Assembly (NCBI GenBank): GCA_009782565.1
Contig: WRIU01000002.1
Coordinates: 1 to 64,000 of the forward strand
Reading direction: 5' to 3'
Length of the DNA: 64,000 nt
Origin: Betaproteobacteria bacterium
Lineage (GTDB): Bacteria > Pseudomonadota > Gammaproteobacteria > Burkholderiales > Rhodocyclaceae
The notes below the pieces were generated by a model, which did not search any database, was not told the DNA's origin, and saw nothing but the letters and a program-made list of their open reading frames with translations. Each line of letters begins with the position of its first letter. The first letter of the stretch is position 1. Shown here in pieces: positions 18,090 to 26,950 of this stretch. The position numbers and the translations under genes are program-made.

Positions 18090-18641
18090 TCATTGTGCCC
18101 GATCACCAAGCCGCGACCAGTCGAAAAACGGCCCCGGATCGGTTTTGCGTCTGGGCGCGATGTCCGAATGCCCGACAATATCGCACCCCGGATACCGTCG
18201 GGCCAGCCGCCGCAACAATGCCTTCAGCGCCACGTACTGGCGCTCGTCGAAAGCTTGCGTGTCGCACCCTTCCAGTTCGATCCCCAGCGAAAAATCGTTG
18301 CATTGCTCGCGTCCGCGCCATTTCGACACCCCGGCATGCCAAGCACGGCATTCTGTCGGCACAAACTGAACCAACTCACCATCGCGGCGGATGAAAAAAT
18401 GCGACGACACCCGCAACTGATGGACACCCGCGTAGTACGGATGCGCCGCCGGGTCGAGCCGGTTTGTGAAAAGCTCGATCACGCCGGAGCCTCCGAACTC
18501 ATCCGGCGGCAAGCTGATAGCGTGTATCACGATCAGCCTGACCCGCTCGCCTTCCGGGCGGGCGTCGAAATTGGGCGACTCGACCCGCTTCACTCCCCGC
18601 AACCAGCCTCGCATCCTGTCACCCATTTCATGTTTAACCAT
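18090..18641 (-). CDS. ampD: 1,6-anhydro-N-acetylmuramyl-L-alanine amidase AmpD
   Basis: AmpD is a cytoplasmic zinc amidase that recycles anhydro-muropeptides and, where an AmpR/AmpC system exists, limits beta-lactamase induction. The 183-residue sequence shows the zinc histidine in LIVIHAISLPP, the AWHAGVSKWRGREQCNDFSLGIELEG signature, and the distal ligands in GHSDIAPRRKTDPGPFFDW. The start may be 18641 or the internal ATG at 18614; the longer form is listed. It lies 37 bases downstream of the DUF2442-HTH gene on the same strand and could be expressed from that promoter. Confidence 0.93.
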   Translation of the reverse strand: MVKHEMGDRMRGWLRGVKRVESPNFDARPEGERVRLIVIHAISLPPDEFGGSGVIELFTNRLDPAAHPYYAGVHQLRVSSHFFIRRDGELVQFVPTECRAWHAGVSKWRGREQCNDFSLGIELEGCDTQAFDERQYVALKALLRRLARRYPGCDIVGHSDIAPRRKTDPGPFFDWSRLGDRAQ

Positions 18642-18678
18642 TCAACATAATGCAACTCATTTTTTGGAGGAACAGCGC

Positions 18679-19125
18679 TCAGGCAACTCGCTGTTTTCCG
18701 GTTTCCCACCCGATGCACGCCAGGGCGACCGTGCGCGGCACGGATTTCTGCCCACTGCGGTAGTAGGCGAGCATTCGGCGTGAAACACCAATGGCGCGGG
18801 CAGCATCATCGAGCGTGAGGCGGTGTGCCAGCATCCAGTTCCAGATAAATTCATGCGAAAACCCGCCAGCTTGCTCAATGGCGCGGGCGCGCAGATTGTC
18901 GGCGGCAAGTTCCAGGTCATCATCACCGCCCCATGAGACGGCCTGTCCGCCGTCTGCGATGGACGCCAAGGCAAACACGGCTGGCTCTTCAAGCCTTGTT
19001 AGCGACTTGTATGCACGGGCGATGGGCGCTATGTCCACGACGAAACGCTGCCCATCCGCAAATTGCATGTGCAGGATTGACGGTTGTTCCGTCAGGATCG
19101 AGGTGAGGGTGAATTGCTTAGACAT
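18679..19125 (-). CDS. DUF2442 protein with C-terminal HTH (antitoxin-like)
   Basis: A 148-residue protein with an N-terminal DUF2442-like beta domain (about 10-60, with MQFADGQRFVVDIAPIAR) and a C-terminal helix-turn-helix (about 100-140, with LTLDDAARAIGVSRRMLAYYRSGQKSVP). It overlaps the end of the DUF4160 gene by eight bases. DUF4160 and DUF2442 genes are frequently paired in bacteria and look like toxin-antitoxin partners. By analogy this would be the DNA-binding, autoregulating antitoxin. No biochemical function is established, so the role is inferred from gene pairing and the HTH. Confidence 0.75.
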   Translation of the reverse strand: MSKQFTLTSILTEQPSILHMQFADGQRFVVDIAPIARAYKSLTRLEEPAVFALASIADGGQAVSWGGDDDLELAADNLRARAIEQAGGFSHEFIWNWMLAHRLTLDDAARAIGVSRRMLAYYRSGQKSVPRTVALACIGWETGKQRVA

Positions 19126-19351
19126 GGTTCAGTTCATTCCATTTCGATTGCAGGAATTCCTTTTCGCCCACCGCCCACTCGGTGACTTCCACGAAAACGG
19201 CACGGCTGACGCGCCCAGCCAGTACAGCGAAAGTGGATATTTCCACCAGTGCATTGCCACCGTCATTGGAAAGGATGTGAAAATGTGGCGGCAGGTGATC
19301 TCCTGCGTACATGCAGAGCTTGCTGGAAGAAAAGCGCTTTATCGTAGGCAT
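19118..19351 (-). CDS. DUF4160 family protein (toxin-like partner)
   Basis: A 77-residue protein of the DUF4160 family, recognised by MPTIKRFSSSKLCMYAGDHLPPHFHI at the start and EFLQSKWNELN at the end. The conserved H-L-P-P-H-F-H motif suggests a metal- or nucleotide-binding site, but the activity is unknown. A GTG frame begins at 19378, but the ATG at 19351 gives the conserved N terminus. There is no Shine-Dalgarno before it, and a sigma-70-like promoter ends just upstream, so the mRNA may be leaderless. It is the first gene of the pair with the DUF2442-HTH protein. Confidence 0.75.
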   Translation of the reverse strand: MPTIKRFSSSKLCMYAGDHLPPHFHILSNDGGNALVEISTFAVLAGRVSRAVFVEVTEWAVGEKEFLQSKWNELNHV

Positions 19352-19357
19352 GTTCAG

Positions 19358-19386
19358 AGTATAGTGCAATGGTTGCACTATCTCAA
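19358..19386 (-). promoter_or_regulatory. Promoter and palindromic operator of the DUF4160/DUF2442 pair
   Basis: Read on the minus strand there is TTGAGA (19381-19386), a 17-base spacer and TATACT (19358-19363). This -10 box sits about seven bases before the ATG at 19351. The promoter contains a perfect 9-bp palindrome: ATAGTGCAA at 19361-19369 and TTGCACTAT at 19373-19381, with a 3-base centre. This is an ideal place for the HTH partner to repress its own operon. Binding is inferred. Confidence 0.65.
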
Positions 19387-19435
19387 CATCCGCCCGTCAG
19401 AATTTCGCTCCACGTAGTGGCTTCGAACAACTCAC

Positions 19436-19954
19436 TCACCCCGGAATTTCCGGTAACCGCATCTCCAGCACCTTCCCCGTTTGTTTCTGCCGAAATTCCC
19501 GCAATTTCTCAAAGAGCGTGGCATCTTCATTCGCCAGCATGGCAAGCGCAAAAAGCGCAGCGTTGGCCGCGCCAGCCTCGCCGATGGCAAAGGTGGCGAC
19601 CGGCACGCCCTTGGGCATCTGCACGGTCGAGTACAGGGAATCGACCCCGGAAAGTGCGCGGGATTGGACGGGGACGCCCAATATCGGCACTTCTGTCTTG
19701 GCGGCCAGCATGCCGGGAAGGTGCGCCGCGCCGCCCGCACCGGCAATGATTGCTTTCAGGCCACGCGACTTGGCAGTTTCGGCATATTCAAACAACAGGT
19801 CGGGTGTGCGGTGGGCGGAAACGACCTTGGCCTCGAACGGTACGCCGAAGTCCTTGAGGATGGCGGCTGCCGCCTGCATCGTTGGCCAGTCGGAATCGGA
19901 ACCCATGACGACGCCGACGACTGGCGCAACCTTGTCTGCTGTGTCCATGTTCAT
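19436..19954 (-). CDS. purE: N5-carboxyaminoimidazole ribonucleotide mutase
   Basis: PurE converts N5-CAIR to CAIR in purine synthesis. The 172-residue protein has the class I signature: [20 protein letters not shown] near the start, [16 protein letters not shown] with the catalytic histidine, [18 protein letters not shown], and [31 protein letters not shown]. Its start overlaps the end of folD by four bases (ATGA), linking a purine step to the enzyme that supplies formyl-tetrahydrofolate. No purK is present in the window. Confidence 0.95.
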   Translation of the reverse strand: MNMDTADKVAPVVGVVMGSDSDWPTMQAAAAILKDFGVPFEAKVVSAHRTPDLLFEYAETAKSRGLKAIIAGAGGAAHLPGMLAAKTEVPILGVPVQSRALSGVDSLYSTVQMPKGVPVATFAIGEAGAANAALFALAMLANEDATLFEKLREFRQKQTGKVLEMRLPEIPG

Positions 19955-20814
19955 GCTCCGGCTCTCCGTTCAGCCGCTTCGATAGTGTTCGCCAGCAGCA
20001 TAGTGATGGTCATCGGCCCGACGCCGCCGGGCACAGGAGTAATCAGGGAAGCGGTTTCCTTCACGGCCTCGAAATCGACATCGCCGCAAAGTTTTCCGCC
20101 CTCTTCCACAGGCAAGCGGTTGATGCCCACGTCGATGACGACCGCGCCGGGTTTGACCATGTCGGCAGTGACGAAACGCGGCTTGCCTACTGCCGCCACG
20201 AGAATGTCGGCTCGGCGGGCATGAGCGGCCAGGTCGCGTGTCTTCGAGTGGCACACCGTCACCGTCGCGTTTGCGTTGAGCAACAACATCGCCATCGGTT
20301 TGCCCGCGATGTTGGAACGGCCAATGACAACCGCTTCCTTGCCAGCCGGGTCAATCCGGTTCGCTTCGAGCATTTTCATCACCCCGTAAGGCGTACAGGG
20401 GATGAAACGGGGATTGCCTTGCGCGAGCGCGCCGATGTTGACCGCGTGAAAACCGTCAACATCCTTTTCCGGCGCGATGGCTTCGAGCACGGTTTCCTCA
20501 TCGATGTGGCGCGGCAACGGCAGTTGCACGAGGATGCCGTGAATGGCGGGATCATGGTTGAGTTCATTGATCTTCGCCAACAGGGTTTCCTGCGACACAT
20601 CCGCCGGAGCGTCGATCTTCAGTGAAAAAATCCCCGCTGCTTCGCAAGCATTGACCTTGTTACGCACGTAGACCTGCGAGGCCGGGTCTTCCCCGGCCAG
20701 GATGACCGCGAGGCCGGGGCGATGCCCCCGCGCCGTGAGCGAGGCCACACGCGCCTTGAACGCGGCGCGCAGTTCATCCGCCAGCGCCTTGCCATCAATC
20801 AGACGTCCAGTCAT
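19951..20814 (-). CDS. folD: Methylenetetrahydrofolate dehydrogenase/cyclohydrolase FolD
   Basis: This bifunctional one-carbon enzyme makes 10-formyl-tetrahydrofolate. The 287-residue product contains the substrate-site motif [14 protein letters not shown] with the catalytic lysine, [40 protein letters not shown], and the NADP Rossmann segment [16 protein letters not shown]. The C terminus has [15 protein letters not shown]. It lies 48 bases after the response regulator and overlaps purE, suggesting one minus-strand transcript. Confidence 0.96.
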   Translation of the reverse strand: MTGRLIDGKALADELRAAFKARVASLTARGHRPGLAVILAGEDPASQVYVRNKVNACEAAGIFSLKIDAPADVSQETLLAKINELNHDPAIHGILVQLPLPRHIDEETVLEAIAPEKDVDGFHAVNIGALAQGNPRFIPCTPYGVMKMLEANRIDPAGKEAVVIGRSNIAGKPMAMLLLNANATVTVCHSKTRDLAAHARRADILVAAVGKPRFVTADMVKPGAVVIDVGINRLPVEEGGKLCGDVDFEAVKETASLITPVPGGVGPMTITMLLANTIEAAERRAGA

Positions 20815-20862
20815 CGCCCCTCCCGCTTCGGGAAAATATTGATTTTATCAGCCCTGCGCTTC

Positions 20863-21504
20863 TCACAGTTCGGCGGACACGACTCGCCGTATCAGGCTGG
20901 CCAGCGTGGAAACGCCCATTTTGTCCATCACGCGCGCGCGGTGAACCTCCACCGTCTTGATGCTGATACCAAGCACATCGGCGATTTGTTTGTTGAGCTT
21001 GCCCGCGATGATGAGATCGAGCACTTCGCGTTCGCGCGTCGTGAGTTGCGTCAACCGTTGCGCCGTGTCGGTTCGGGCGCGCCGGTGTTTGCGTTCCTCG
21101 CTCTCTCGTGCCAGGCAGTTTTCGACCATTTTCAGCATTTCTTCGGCAGAGAATGGTTTTTCGATGAAATCCGCCGCGCCTTTCTTGAGCGCCGCCACGG
21201 CCATCGGCACGTCGCCATGCCCGGTGATGAAAATCACCGGCAGCGCGCAATGCCGACGGGCAAGTTCCTCGAACAATTCCAGCCCACTCATGCCCGGCAT
21301 ACGCACATCGAGCAGCAAGCATCCGGCAAAGCTCCCGTCCCAGGCTGCGAGAAAACTTTCGGCATCGGGAAAGGCCCTGACCGCGTGGCCGTGCGATTCC
21401 AGCAGCCAAACCAGGGAATCCCGTTGGGCATCATCATCATCGACAATGAAAACCAGTTGCCCAGACGCTTCCCCGGCTTCGCGCATCGTTTTGGCTTCAC
21501 TCAC
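20863..21504 (-). CDS. FixJ/NarL-type response regulator
   Basis: A 213-residue two-component regulator. The receiver domain (about 15-130) has the acidic DDDD cluster, the phospho-acceptor aspartate in LLLDVRMPGMSGLELF, and the lysine in DFIEKPFSAEEM. The C-terminal LuxR-type HTH (about 148-210) carries LTTREREVLDLIIAGKLNKQIADVLGISIKTVEVHRARVMDKM. The arrangement and the receiver sequence place it in the FixJ/TtrR/StyR branch. It overlaps the sensor gene by eight bases, so the pair is co-expressed. Target genes are unknown. Confidence 0.9.
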   Translation of the reverse strand: MSEAKTMREAGEASGQLVFIVDDDDAQRDSLVWLLESHGHAVRAFPDAESFLAAWDGSFAGCLLLDVRMPGMSGLELFEELARRHCALPVIFITGHGDVPMAVAALKKGAADFIEKPFSAEEMLKMVENCLARESEERKHRRARTDTAQRLTQLTTREREVLDLIIAGKLNKQIADVLGISIKTVEVHRARVMDKMGVSTLASLIRRVVSAEL

Positions 21505-22633
21505 TAACCGTCTCCTCGATGGGCAAGGTAAAGGTAAAGATAGTACCCCCTTCCGGATTCGGTTCTACGGTCAAACGCCCGTCGTGGAACTCGATGATCG
21601 AGCGACAAATAGCCAGCCCCATTCCCATGCCCTCGTCCTTGGTCGTTGCAAAAGGTTGGAACAACCGCTCCATGCCTTCCTCGCTGATGCCGTGCCCCCG
21701 GTCGATTACCGCGATTTCCACGAAATGCCCGCCCCCTGTCCGCGCCCTCACCATCAGCACACGCTCATCCTCCAGAGCATCTTTCATGGCATCGAACCCG
21801 TTTCGCACAAGGTTGAGCAACACCTGTTCGATCATGATCTGATCGGCATTGACATCCGGCAGGCCGGGAGCAAGCTCGACAGACAACCGAATGCCACGCC
21901 GATGGGCGTCGATCTCAATCAGGGCCAGCGCCTCTTCCAGAATGGCGGCCACAGGGGTCGCGCGGCGGCGCGGCTCGCTTTTTTTCACGAACGCGCGGAT
22001 GCGCGCAATGATCTTGCCTGCCCGTTCAGCTTGCGCGGCGGCTTTTCGCATCACAGGCAACAATTCCTCCGCACCGGCTCCGGCCTGCATGCGCGCGGCG
22101 CAGCCGTTGCAGTAATTGGCAATGGCCGACAAGGGCTGATTGAGTTCATGCGCCAGCATCGAGGCCATTTCCCCCATCGTAATCAGGCGCGCGGTACGGG
22201 CAATGCGTTCCTCCTGCCGACGGGCGACTTCAGCAGTTTTCTTGCGATCCGTGATGTCGGTGGCGATACCCAGCCGAACGACACGCCCATCGACCCAGAG
22301 CACCGCCTGTTCCCGTACGTGATACCAGTGACCCGTGCGCGGCTGCAACAGTTCCCCATCGAAAAGCTCGCAAGGCGCGTCCGGCGCTTCGATTCCGCGT
22401 GGGTCGACCCGGTAGTCCCCGCGTTCCGGCAGAGGCACGACCAAGCCGCGCAAAACCTGGCCTACGGCGTCGAACCCATGCAGTGCCTGAAAAGCGCGGT
22501 TGGCGAAAAGAATGACTCCGTTGCGCGCATCCACGACATACACGGCGGCTTCCAGCCCGTCCAGCACAGCGGCTAGAGGCTCGCCCGCGCTGTTGGCCAT
22601 GACTGCCGTTTTTTGTATGTCCGCGTTTTGCAT
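21497..22633 (-). CDS. PAS-domain sensor histidine kinase, FixL-type
   Basis: A 378-residue soluble kinase with no membrane segment. It has one PAS domain (about 15-130), a dimerisation domain with the phospho-acceptor histidine in MLAHELNQPLSAIANYC, and a HATPase domain with N, G1 and G2 boxes (LLNLVRNGFDAM, DRGHGISEEG and GMGMGLAICRSIIEFHDG). This is the FixL/TodS-like architecture. No haem-binding histidine is evident in the PAS domain, so oxygen sensing should not be assumed. It is the first gene of the run to folD and purE and is divergent from the phosphoribosyltransferase. Confidence 0.9.
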   Translation of the reverse strand: MQNADIQKTAVMANSAGEPLAAVLDGLEAAVYVVDARNGVILFANRAFQALHGFDAVGQVLRGLVVPLPERGDYRVDPRGIEAPDAPCELFDGELLQPRTGHWYHVREQAVLWVDGRVVRLGIATDITDRKKTAEVARRQEERIARTARLITMGEMASMLAHELNQPLSAIANYCNGCAARMQAGAGAEELLPVMRKAAAQAERAGKIIARIRAFVKKSEPRRRATPVAAILEEALALIEIDAHRRGIRLSVELAPGLPDVNADQIMIEQVLLNLVRNGFDAMKDALEDERVLMVRARTGGGHFVEIAVIDRGHGISEEGMERLFQPFATTKDEGMGMGLAICRSIIEFHDGRLTVEPNPEGGTIFTFTLPIEETVSE

Positions 22634-22741
22634 GCTTCTCCCGATTCGACAAACCCGTGCCTACGGCAGTTTAGCGTTACAGAATCCACTTGGGCTAGAA
22701 TCGAACGATTGCATGAATCATCATCCAGCGAGACCGGGACA

Positions 22742-23308
22742 ATGGATATGGACACTATCCGCCTGAACGACATCCGGCGTATGCGCGATGAGGCCGAATG
22801 CCTCGCGGACGGAGCAACAGTAGACGCCGCTATCGACCGCATGGCCTCGGATATTACCGGGCAACTTTCCAATGCCGACCCGCTCGTTCTTGCGGTGATG
22901 AATGGCGGGATAGTCCTGACCGGGCACTTGCTGCCCCGCCTCAATTTCCCGCTTGAACTCTCCTGGGTTCATGCGACCCGCTACGGCTCCTCCAGCCAGG
23001 GCGGAGAAATCGAATGGCACGCGTATCCGAATATAAAAGTGCAGGGACGCACCGTGCTCGTCGTCGATGACATTCTCGATGTCGGCCATACCCTGCTCGC
23101 CATCGTCGAGCACTTGCGCGGACAAGGCGCGAACGAAGTACTCACAGCGGTGCTCGTCGACAAACGGCACGACCGCAAGGCCCGCCCAGACTTCAAGGCC
23201 GATTTCGCAGGGCTGGAATTACCGGATCGTTTTCTGTTCGGTTCAGGAATGGACTATCGCGGGTACTGGCGAAACGCCGTCGGTATCTATGCGGTGAAAG
23301 GCCTATGA
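22742..23308 (+). CDS. hpt: Hypoxanthine-guanine phosphoribosyltransferase-like protein
   Basis: A purine-salvage type I phosphoribosyltransferase of 188 residues. The PRPP-binding loop is TVLVVDDILDVGHTLLAIVEHL. LAVMNGGIVLTGHLL and HATRYGSSSQGGEIEWHAYP match the bacterial HPRT family, and the C-terminal SGMDYRGYWRN holds base-recognition residues. An upstream frame opens at 22613. The ATG at 22742 is preferred because it starts a normal family N terminus. A DUF1840 gene follows 25 bases later. The exact base specificity cannot be determined here. Confidence 0.83.
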   Translation: MDMDTIRLNDIRRMRDEAECLADGATVDAAIDRMASDITGQLSNADPLVLAVMNGGIVLTGHLLPRLNFPLELSWVHATRYGSSSQGGEIEWHAYPNIKVQGRTVLVVDDILDVGHTLLAIVEHLRGQGANEVLTAVLVDKRHDRKARPDFKADFAGLELPDRFLFGSGMDYRGYWRNAVGIYAVKGL

Positions 23309-23333
23309 GCTTCAAACGAACACGGATGGCACG

Positions 23334-23684
23334 ATGCTGATTACCTTCAAATCCAAGGCCGCCTCGGATGTTCTGATGTTCGGCGACGCCGCGCGGCAGT
23401 TGCTTGCCCTGCTCGATAAGGACGGTGAGGCCGCACAGGGCATCATCACCGTCGAACAATTGTTCGATGCCATCACGCGCCTGGAATCCGCCATCGAGAT
23501 TGAGCATGCGCGGCTGGGCGCGAAGAGCATGGATGAGCGCGAAGCCGAAGAAGAGGCCGAAGCCGAAGCCGGACGCACCGGCATGGCCGCGTCCGTGAAC
23601 CTCGCCCAACGCGCCTGGCCATTGCTCGATCTATTGCGCTGCTCGCATGCCGCCGGCCAGCCGGTGACTTGGAACGCGCGGTAA
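23334..23684 (+). CDS. DUF1840 family protein
   Basis: A 116-residue cytoplasmic protein of the DUF1840 family, which appears mainly in betaproteobacteria. It starts MLITFKSKAASDVLMFGDAARQLL and ends with RAWPLLDLLRCSHAAGQPVTW. A very acidic Glu/Ala stretch lies in the middle (about 68-82). No function is known for the family. It follows the phosphoribosyltransferase gene on the same strand. Confidence 0.85.
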   Translation: MLITFKSKAASDVLMFGDAARQLLALLDKDGEAAQGIITVEQLFDAITRLESAIEIEHARLGAKSMDEREAEEEAEAEAGRTGMAASVNLAQRAWPLLDLLRCSHAAGQPVTWNAR

Positions 23685-23776
23685 AAACGGAGAAAGATTA
23701 ATTGGCAGTACAATAAATCTGTAGATTGGTTTGTGCCGTTCTCGTTCTACTTGTCTAAATTACACGGAGGTTTCTC

Positions 23777-24457
23777 ATGAAGAAGTACGCGGCTGAATTT
23801 GTTGGAACGTTCTGGCTCGTCCTCGGCGGTTGTGGCAGCGCGGTATTAGCGGCGGCCTTTCCGGAGCTTGGCATTGGGCTGGCCGGGGTTTCGCTTGCTT
23901 TCGGCCTGACCGTGCTCACGATGGCTTACGCAATCGGCCACATTTCCGGTTGCCACTTGAACCCGGCGGTTTCTATCGGCCTTTTCGCGGCGGGGCGCTT
24001 CGAGAGCAAAGAGTTAGTACCCTATATCGTCGCCCAGATCCTCGGCGGCATCGCTGCGGCTGGCATCCTGTGCCTGATCGCCAGCGGCAAACCAGGGTTT
24101 GAGTTGGGCGGCTTTGCCTCGAACGGTTACGGCGAATTCTCGCCTGGCGGGTATTCGCTTCTCGCCGCGCTGGTCTGCGAAATCGCGATGACTGCGGTTT
24201 TTCTGTTTGTCATCATGGGTTCGACGAGCCGGAAAGCGCCGCCGGGATTTGCGCCCATTGCCATCGGCCTTTGCCTGACGCTGATACACCTGGTTTCCAT
24301 CCCTGTCACCAACACGTCGGTCAATCCCGCGCGCAGCACTGCCGTAGCGTTTTTTGCCGGAAGCGACGCGCTCGCGCAACTTTGGCTCTTCTGGGTAGCG
24401 CCCATCGTGGGCGGTGTCCTGGGTGCGCTGGCTTATAAGGCGATTGAGAAGGAATAG
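23777..24457 (+). CDS. aqpZ: Aquaporin Z
   Basis: A water channel in the inner membrane. The 226-residue sequence has six hydrophobic segments and both NPA half-helices: [14 protein letters not shown] and [15 protein letters not shown]. The selectivity-filter arginine follows the second NPA. The start ATG has an ACGGAGG ribosome site 7-8 bases before it. The gene stands alone between the DUF1840 gene and the convergent fliR. Confidence 0.96.
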   Translation: MKKYAAEFVGTFWLVLGGCGSAVLAAAFPELGIGLAGVSLAFGLTVLTMAYAIGHISGCHLNPAVSIGLFAAGRFESKELVPYIVAQILGGIAAAGILCLIASGKPGFELGGFASNGYGEFSPGGYSLLAALVCEIAMTAVFLFVIMGSTSRKAPPGFAPIAIGLCLTLIHLVSIPVTNTSVNPARSTAVAFFAGSDALAQLWLFWVAPIVGGVLGALAYKAIEKE

Positions 24458-24482
24458 GAAGAATGAACCCCTGATCTATTTC

Positions 24483-25295
24483 TCAAGGGCTGGAACCAGC
24501 AGAGGCGCTCGCCGGTGTGAGCGCCTCCAACAGCGCGGGTACGGCGTCGAAGCTGCGTTCAAACAGGTTATGGAACACAGGGCCGATATTGCTCATCAGC
24601 AGGATGAGTGAGAAAAAACCCGCAAGCATCGTGACGGGAAAACCGATGGCGAAGAGGTTGAGTTGGGGCGATGCACGGGTAAGTACGCCCATCGCGACAT
24701 TGGTGACGAGGAGCACCGCGAGCATGGGAAGCGAGAGCAGGAAGCCGGTGGAGAAAATGGCCGCCCCGGCACGGGGGATGAAACTCCAGCCCTGTCCATG
24801 AAGCCCCGTGCCGACCGGCAGCCATTCAAAACTACGCACCACGAGTTCGACCAGGATCAGGTGTCCGTCGAGGGAAAGGAAGAGCAGGGCGGCGACCATG
24901 CTCATGAAGTCGGCGAGTACGGCGCTCTGTCCGCCGGAGTTGGGGTCGAAGAACAGAGCGAAGGAAAGCCCCATCTGCATGCCGATGAAGGAACCGGCAA
25001 CGTCAATGGCGGCGAAAACGAGCCGGATGGTGAAGCCGATGGCCGCCCCGATGAAAACCTGCTGGCCGAGGATCATGAGGCCGATGCCGGAACCGGGCGC
25101 GATGTCGGGCATGGGCGGCGCGGCGGGCAGGACGGCAAGCGCGATGCCAAGCCCGACGCCTAGCCGAAAGCGCGTGGGCATGCCGCGATTGGAGAAGATG
25201 GGGGCGGACATCATCATCCCTAGCAGGCGCGCGAGCGGATACATGAAGGCGGCAAGCCAGGCGTCGAGTTGGGCGGAGGTGACGCTGAAAAACAT
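24483..25295 (-). CDS. fliR: Flagellar export apparatus protein FliR
   Basis: FliR is an integral membrane component of the flagellar type III export gate. The 270-residue protein has about six hydrophobic segments and family motifs such as LARLLGMMMSAPIFSNRGMPTRFRLG at the start and GFTIRLVFAAIDVAGSFIGMQMGLSFA. It is the last gene of the fliJ-fliR run. The 87-base spacer from fliQ contains a dispersed palindromic repeat. Confidence 0.95.
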   Translation of the reverse strand: MFFSVTSAQLDAWLAAFMYPLARLLGMMMSAPIFSNRGMPTRFRLGVGLGIALAVLPAAPPMPDIAPGSGIGLMILGQQVFIGAAIGFTIRLVFAAIDVAGSFIGMQMGLSFALFFDPNSGGQSAVLADFMSMVAALLFLSLDGHLILVELVVRSFEWLPVGTGLHGQGWSFIPRAGAAIFSTGFLLSLPMLAVLLVTNVAMGVLTRASPQLNLFAIGFPVTMLAGFFSLILLMSNIGPVFHNLFERSFDAVPALLEALTPASASAGSSP

Positions 25296-25330
25296 GGTTT
25301 CCCTTGGATTTGTGCGCCCTAAATGATTTT

Positions 25331-25372
25331 CTCCCCTCTCCCCTTGCGGGAGAGGGGCAGGGGGAGAGGGGA
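25331..25372. repeat. C/G-rich palindromic repeat between fliQ and fliR
   Basis: The sequence CTCCCCTCTCCCC is followed by TTGCG and a GGAGAGGGG-rich arm, giving a long imperfect hairpin. A related C-rich palindrome lies downstream of ssb at 61899-61941. It sits inside an operon, so it may act as an mRNA-processing or attenuation element between fliQ and fliR. Confidence 0.65.
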
Positions 25373-25382
25373 ATAGGTATAC

Positions 25383-25652
25383 CTAGCCAATCATCGACGG
25401 GATGGAACTGAGGAGCCGCCGCATGAAATCGGTGATGGTCGTGATCATCCACGGTCCGGCAAGCACGAGGGTGAGGAAGATCGACACGACCTTGGGTACG
25501 AAGGTTAGGGTCATTTCGTTGATCTGGGTGGCTGCCTGGAAAATGCTGACGCAAAGCCCCGTGACGAGCGCGGCGAGGAACAGCGGCGCGGAGACCATGA
25601 GGGTGACTTCGACGGCCTGACGGCCCAGATCGACAACGGCGGTGGGGGTCAT
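25383..25652 (-). CDS. fliQ: Flagellar export apparatus protein FliQ
   Basis: An 89-residue export-gate subunit with two hydrophobic hairpin segments (about 15-40 and 52-75). Family features are VVDLGRQAVEVTLMVSAPLFLAALVTGL and FQAATQINEMTLTFVPKVV. It lies 47 bases after fliP and 87 bases before fliR. Confidence 0.95.
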   Translation of the reverse strand: MTPTAVVDLGRQAVEVTLMVSAPLFLAALVTGLCVSIFQAATQINEMTLTFVPKVVSIFLTLVLAGPWMITTITDFMRRLLSSIPSMIG

Positions 25653-25699
25653 TCGTTTTCTCCAAAGACTTGGGGAGGCATCCTCATCCTTTCAGTCCG

Positions 25700-26473
25700 T
25701 TAGGTGTAGGCAAAGCTGCGTACCAGCGAGCCGATGACGAGCCCCCATCCGTCGACGAGCACAAAAAGCATGAGCTTGAAGGGCAGCGAGACGATGACGG
25801 GCGACATCATCATCATGCCCATCGACATGAGGACGGAGGCGACGACCATGTCGATGATGATGAAGGGGATGAAGACGATGAAGCCGATCTGGAAGGCGGT
25901 TTTGATCTCGGAGGTGACATAGGCGGGAATGATGACGCGCATCGGCAAGTCCTCGGGCTTGTCGACCTGTTCGATTTTTGCCATTTCGGTGAAAAGGGAG
26001 AGGTCGGAAGAGCGTACTTGATGGAGCATGAAGTCACGTAGAGGGACGGTGGCGCGATCCAGCGCCTGATCGACGTCGATGCTGCCTTCGGACATGGGTT
26101 TGTAGGCGTCGGTGTAGACCCGATCCACGACCGGGGACATGATGAAGAAGGTGAGAAAGAGAGCCAGCCCTAGCAATACCTGATTGGGGGGCGAGGTCTG
26201 GGTTCCCATTGCCTGACGCATGAGGGCGAAGACGATGATGATGCGGACGAAGCTCGTCATCATCAGCACCATCGCGGGGATGAAAGAGAGCAGCGTGAGC
26301 AGCAGCAGGGTTTGCACAGGCAGGCTGTAGAGTGTGCCGCCGCCGGGCGCGGGGGTGGCGGTCAGTGCGGGCAACCCTGGGAGATTGAGGTCGATTTCCT
26401 GCGCGCCGACGATTGAGGGGAGCGCGGCAAGCAAACAGGCGAGGGCAGCGAGAAGGAGTGCTTTAGCCCGCAT
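25700..26473 (-). CDS. fliP: Flagellar export apparatus protein FliP
   Basis: FliP forms the core of the export channel. The 257-residue product has a cleavable signal peptide (residues 1-24, ending VGA), as usual for FliP, then about four membrane segments. Conserved segments include [77 protein letters not shown] and [14 protein letters not shown]. The start overlaps the end of fliO by 11 bases. Confidence 0.96.
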   Translation of the reverse strand: MRAKALLLAALACLLAALPSIVGAQEIDLNLPGLPALTATPAPGGGTLYSLPVQTLLLLTLLSFIPAMVLMMTSFVRIIIVFALMRQAMGTQTSPPNQVLLGLALFLTFFIMSPVVDRVYTDAYKPMSEGSIDVDQALDRATVPLRDFMLHQVRSSDLSLFTEMAKIEQVDKPEDLPMRVIIPAYVTSEIKTAFQIGFIVFIPFIIIDMVVASVLMSMGMMMMSPVIVSLPFKLMLFVLVDGWGLVIGSLVRSFAYT

Positions 26474-26924
26474 TGCGACGGCCTTTCAATGCCTGGGCCA
26501 GTCGGTTGGCGAAGGATGTGGCGAGGGTGGAAACGGTTCCTGACTCGACGGGAGGCGCGGCGGGCGCAAGCGGCAGTTCGCCGCGCTCGAACACATGCAG
26601 GGCGCGCACGTTGTTCGGGGTGACGCCGAGCATGAGGATTTTTTCGCCGACTTCGAGCAATACCACTTTTTCGCGCGTCCCGACTGCCGTGACGCCGAGG
26701 ATGCGAAGAAGCCCGTTGCCTCGGATGGGAGAGGAAAAACGTTTCAGCAGCCAGACGGAGGCGGCGAGGATGCCGAATACGAGCGCGAGCCCGAAAAGCA
26801 TTTGACCGAGACCGGCAAGCGGGTCGGGGATGGCGGGCGCATCTGTTGCGGCCTGACAGAGGCCGGAAATGGGGGCGAGCGCGGCGGGCAGTGCTCTCGG
26901 AAGGAAAACGGGCGGCGGTTTCAT
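26463..26924 (-). CDS. fliO: Flagellar assembly protein FliO
   Basis: FliO helps assemble the FliP ring. The 153-residue protein has a signal-like N terminus, one membrane segment (about 40-60, [22 protein letters not shown]) and a cytoplasmic domain with [37 protein letters not shown], the conserved core of the family. It overlaps fliP and follows fliN by 26 bases. Confidence 0.9.
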   Translation of the reverse strand: MKPPPVFLPRALPAALAPISGLCQAATDAPAIPDPLAGLGQMLFGLALVFGILAASVWLLKRFSSPIRGNGLLRILGVTAVGTREKVVLLEVGEKILMLGVTPNNVRALHVFERGELPLAPAAPPVESGTVSTLATSFANRLAQALKGRRNAG

Positions 26925-26950
26925 CGCGGTCTCGCCAGGGCGGGGTGGGT

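Noticed and set aside
21497-22633. Calling the sensor kinase a true oxygen-sensing FixL
   Set aside because: The PAS domain lacks a recognisable haem-ligand histidine segment, and no nif/fix genes are present.
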